Source of the DNA: Mycoplasmatota bacterium
Lineage (GTDB): Bacteria > Bacillota_I > Bacilli_A > RF39 > UBA660
Assembly: GCA_012840755.1 (NCBI GenBank)
Contig: DUWA01000151.1
Location: 1-5,999, forward strand
Direction: 5' to 3'
Length of the DNA stretch: 5,999 nt
The translations under genes were made by a program, and so were the position numbers. Positions 5,593 through 5,999 of this stretch are shown here, piece after piece (the first letter of the stretch is position 1; each line of letters starts with the position of its first letter). Under the pieces are notes generated by a model. That model worked only from the letters and a program-made list of their open reading frames with translations. It was not told where the DNA came from and made no database searches.

Positions 5593-5999
5593 TTATATAA
5601 TAGAACTTTTTTCCAAATTATTATCACTACTATTTATAGCAATACCTAAAACAAGTGAATATGATAGTAAATATACCCAAATCATTAAAACAACTATACT
5701 GGATAAACTTCCATATAATACATCATAATTAGTAAAATTAGTGACATAATAAGAGTATACTCCAGTTAATAATATCCATAGTAATGTTGTTACAAAAGAA
5801 CCTTTACTCATATATTTACTTGGTATTCTTTTATCAGGTGCTGCTGTATATATAAGTTTAATAATGAAATATATTAAAATAAACGAAATTGGCCATTTTA
5901 TTATTAAGAAAAATATATATATTTCAGCATCAAATTTTTTTATTAAATTTATTTGTAATATATACTCAATTATAGTATTCCCAAAAGCTAATACTATTA
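5593..5999 (-). CDS. YihY/BrkB-family (UPF0761) inner membrane protein, C-terminal part
   Basis: The frame is open to the right edge, so the N-terminus lies outside the window and the ATG at 5811 is internal. The visible part is 134 residues; the family is usually about 270-330, so roughly the last 40-50 percent is seen. Three hydrophobic spans are clear (about 27-53, 67-85 and 93-121). The family signature is recognisable: PDKRIPSKY (54-62) then a Gly (66), then YVTNFTNYDVLYGSL (84-98), matching the known YvsnF.nYn..YGSL pattern, then a WVYL helix (107-110). Despite older names (RNase BN, virulence factor BrkB), the molecular role of this family is not settled; it is a polytopic membrane protein, perhaps a transporter. 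A short Ser/Asn-rich tail follows the last helix. It is terminated separately from the LtaS operon. Confidence 0.9.
   Translation of the reverse strand, partial: IVLAFGNTIIEYILQINLIKKFDAEIYIFFLIIKWPISFILIYFIIKLIYTAAPDKRIPSKYMSKGSFVTTLLWILLTGVYSYYVTNFTNYDVLYGSLSSIVVLMIWVYLLSYSLVLGIAINSSDNNLEKSSII

Noticed and set aside
5809..5811. ATG at 5811 as the start of a 72-residue protein
   Set aside because: The frame continues upstream to the window edge with clear YihY/BrkB family sequence, and no ribosome binding site precedes this ATG.

Overview
The window is very AT-rich. It carries wall-associated Gram-positive genes: an LCP-type glycopolymer transferase with PASTA domains and a lipoteichoic-acid-synthase-type enzyme. 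Every tryptophan I checked is TGG, no in-frame TGA occurs, and all visible stops are TAA or TAG, so the standard bacterial code is in use and TGA is not read as tryptophan. Together this suggests a low-GC Firmicute of the Bacilli that keeps a cell wall, perhaps an uncultured, reduced-genome gut lineage of the RF39/Erysipelotrichales kind. The lineage is inference.

Layout. On the + strand, positions 3-2156 hold the 3' part of a large membrane-anchored LCP (LytR-CpsA-Psr) protein whose start lies before the window. It converges on a 65-residue orphan gene on the minus strand (2178-2375), and the two share one bidirectional terminator. A 327-base gap (2376-2702) follows, holding a weak promoter, two small inverted repeats, a possible insertion-sequence end and a clear minus-strand terminator. 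Next comes a two-gene minus-strand operon, transcribed from right to left: an LtaS-type enzyme (start best placed at 5409) and, one base after its stop, a 216-residue membrane-anchored protein of unknown function (2703-3353). The operon has its own strong promoter at 5434-5462. Another bidirectional terminator (5480-5503) isolates it from the last gene, the C-terminal part of a YihY/BrkB-family membrane protein that runs off the right edge.

How the genes fit together. The LtaS-type enzyme would polymerise glycerol-phosphate on a lipid anchor outside the membrane. LCP proteins attach wall glycopolymers to peptidoglycan, and PASTA domains commonly bind peptidoglycan or muropeptides. The region is therefore mostly about envelope polymers. 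The 216-residue protein is a candidate partner of the LtaS-type enzyme from its tight coupling. I see no phage genes, CRISPR array, tRNA, rRNA or intact mobile element. The least ordinary features are the SBP-like/LCP/double-PASTA fusion with six extracellular cysteines, the Ser at the expected Thr nucleophile position of the LtaS-type enzyme, the two uncharacterised small proteins, and the cryptic open frame and repeat structure in the 2.4-2.7 kb gap.
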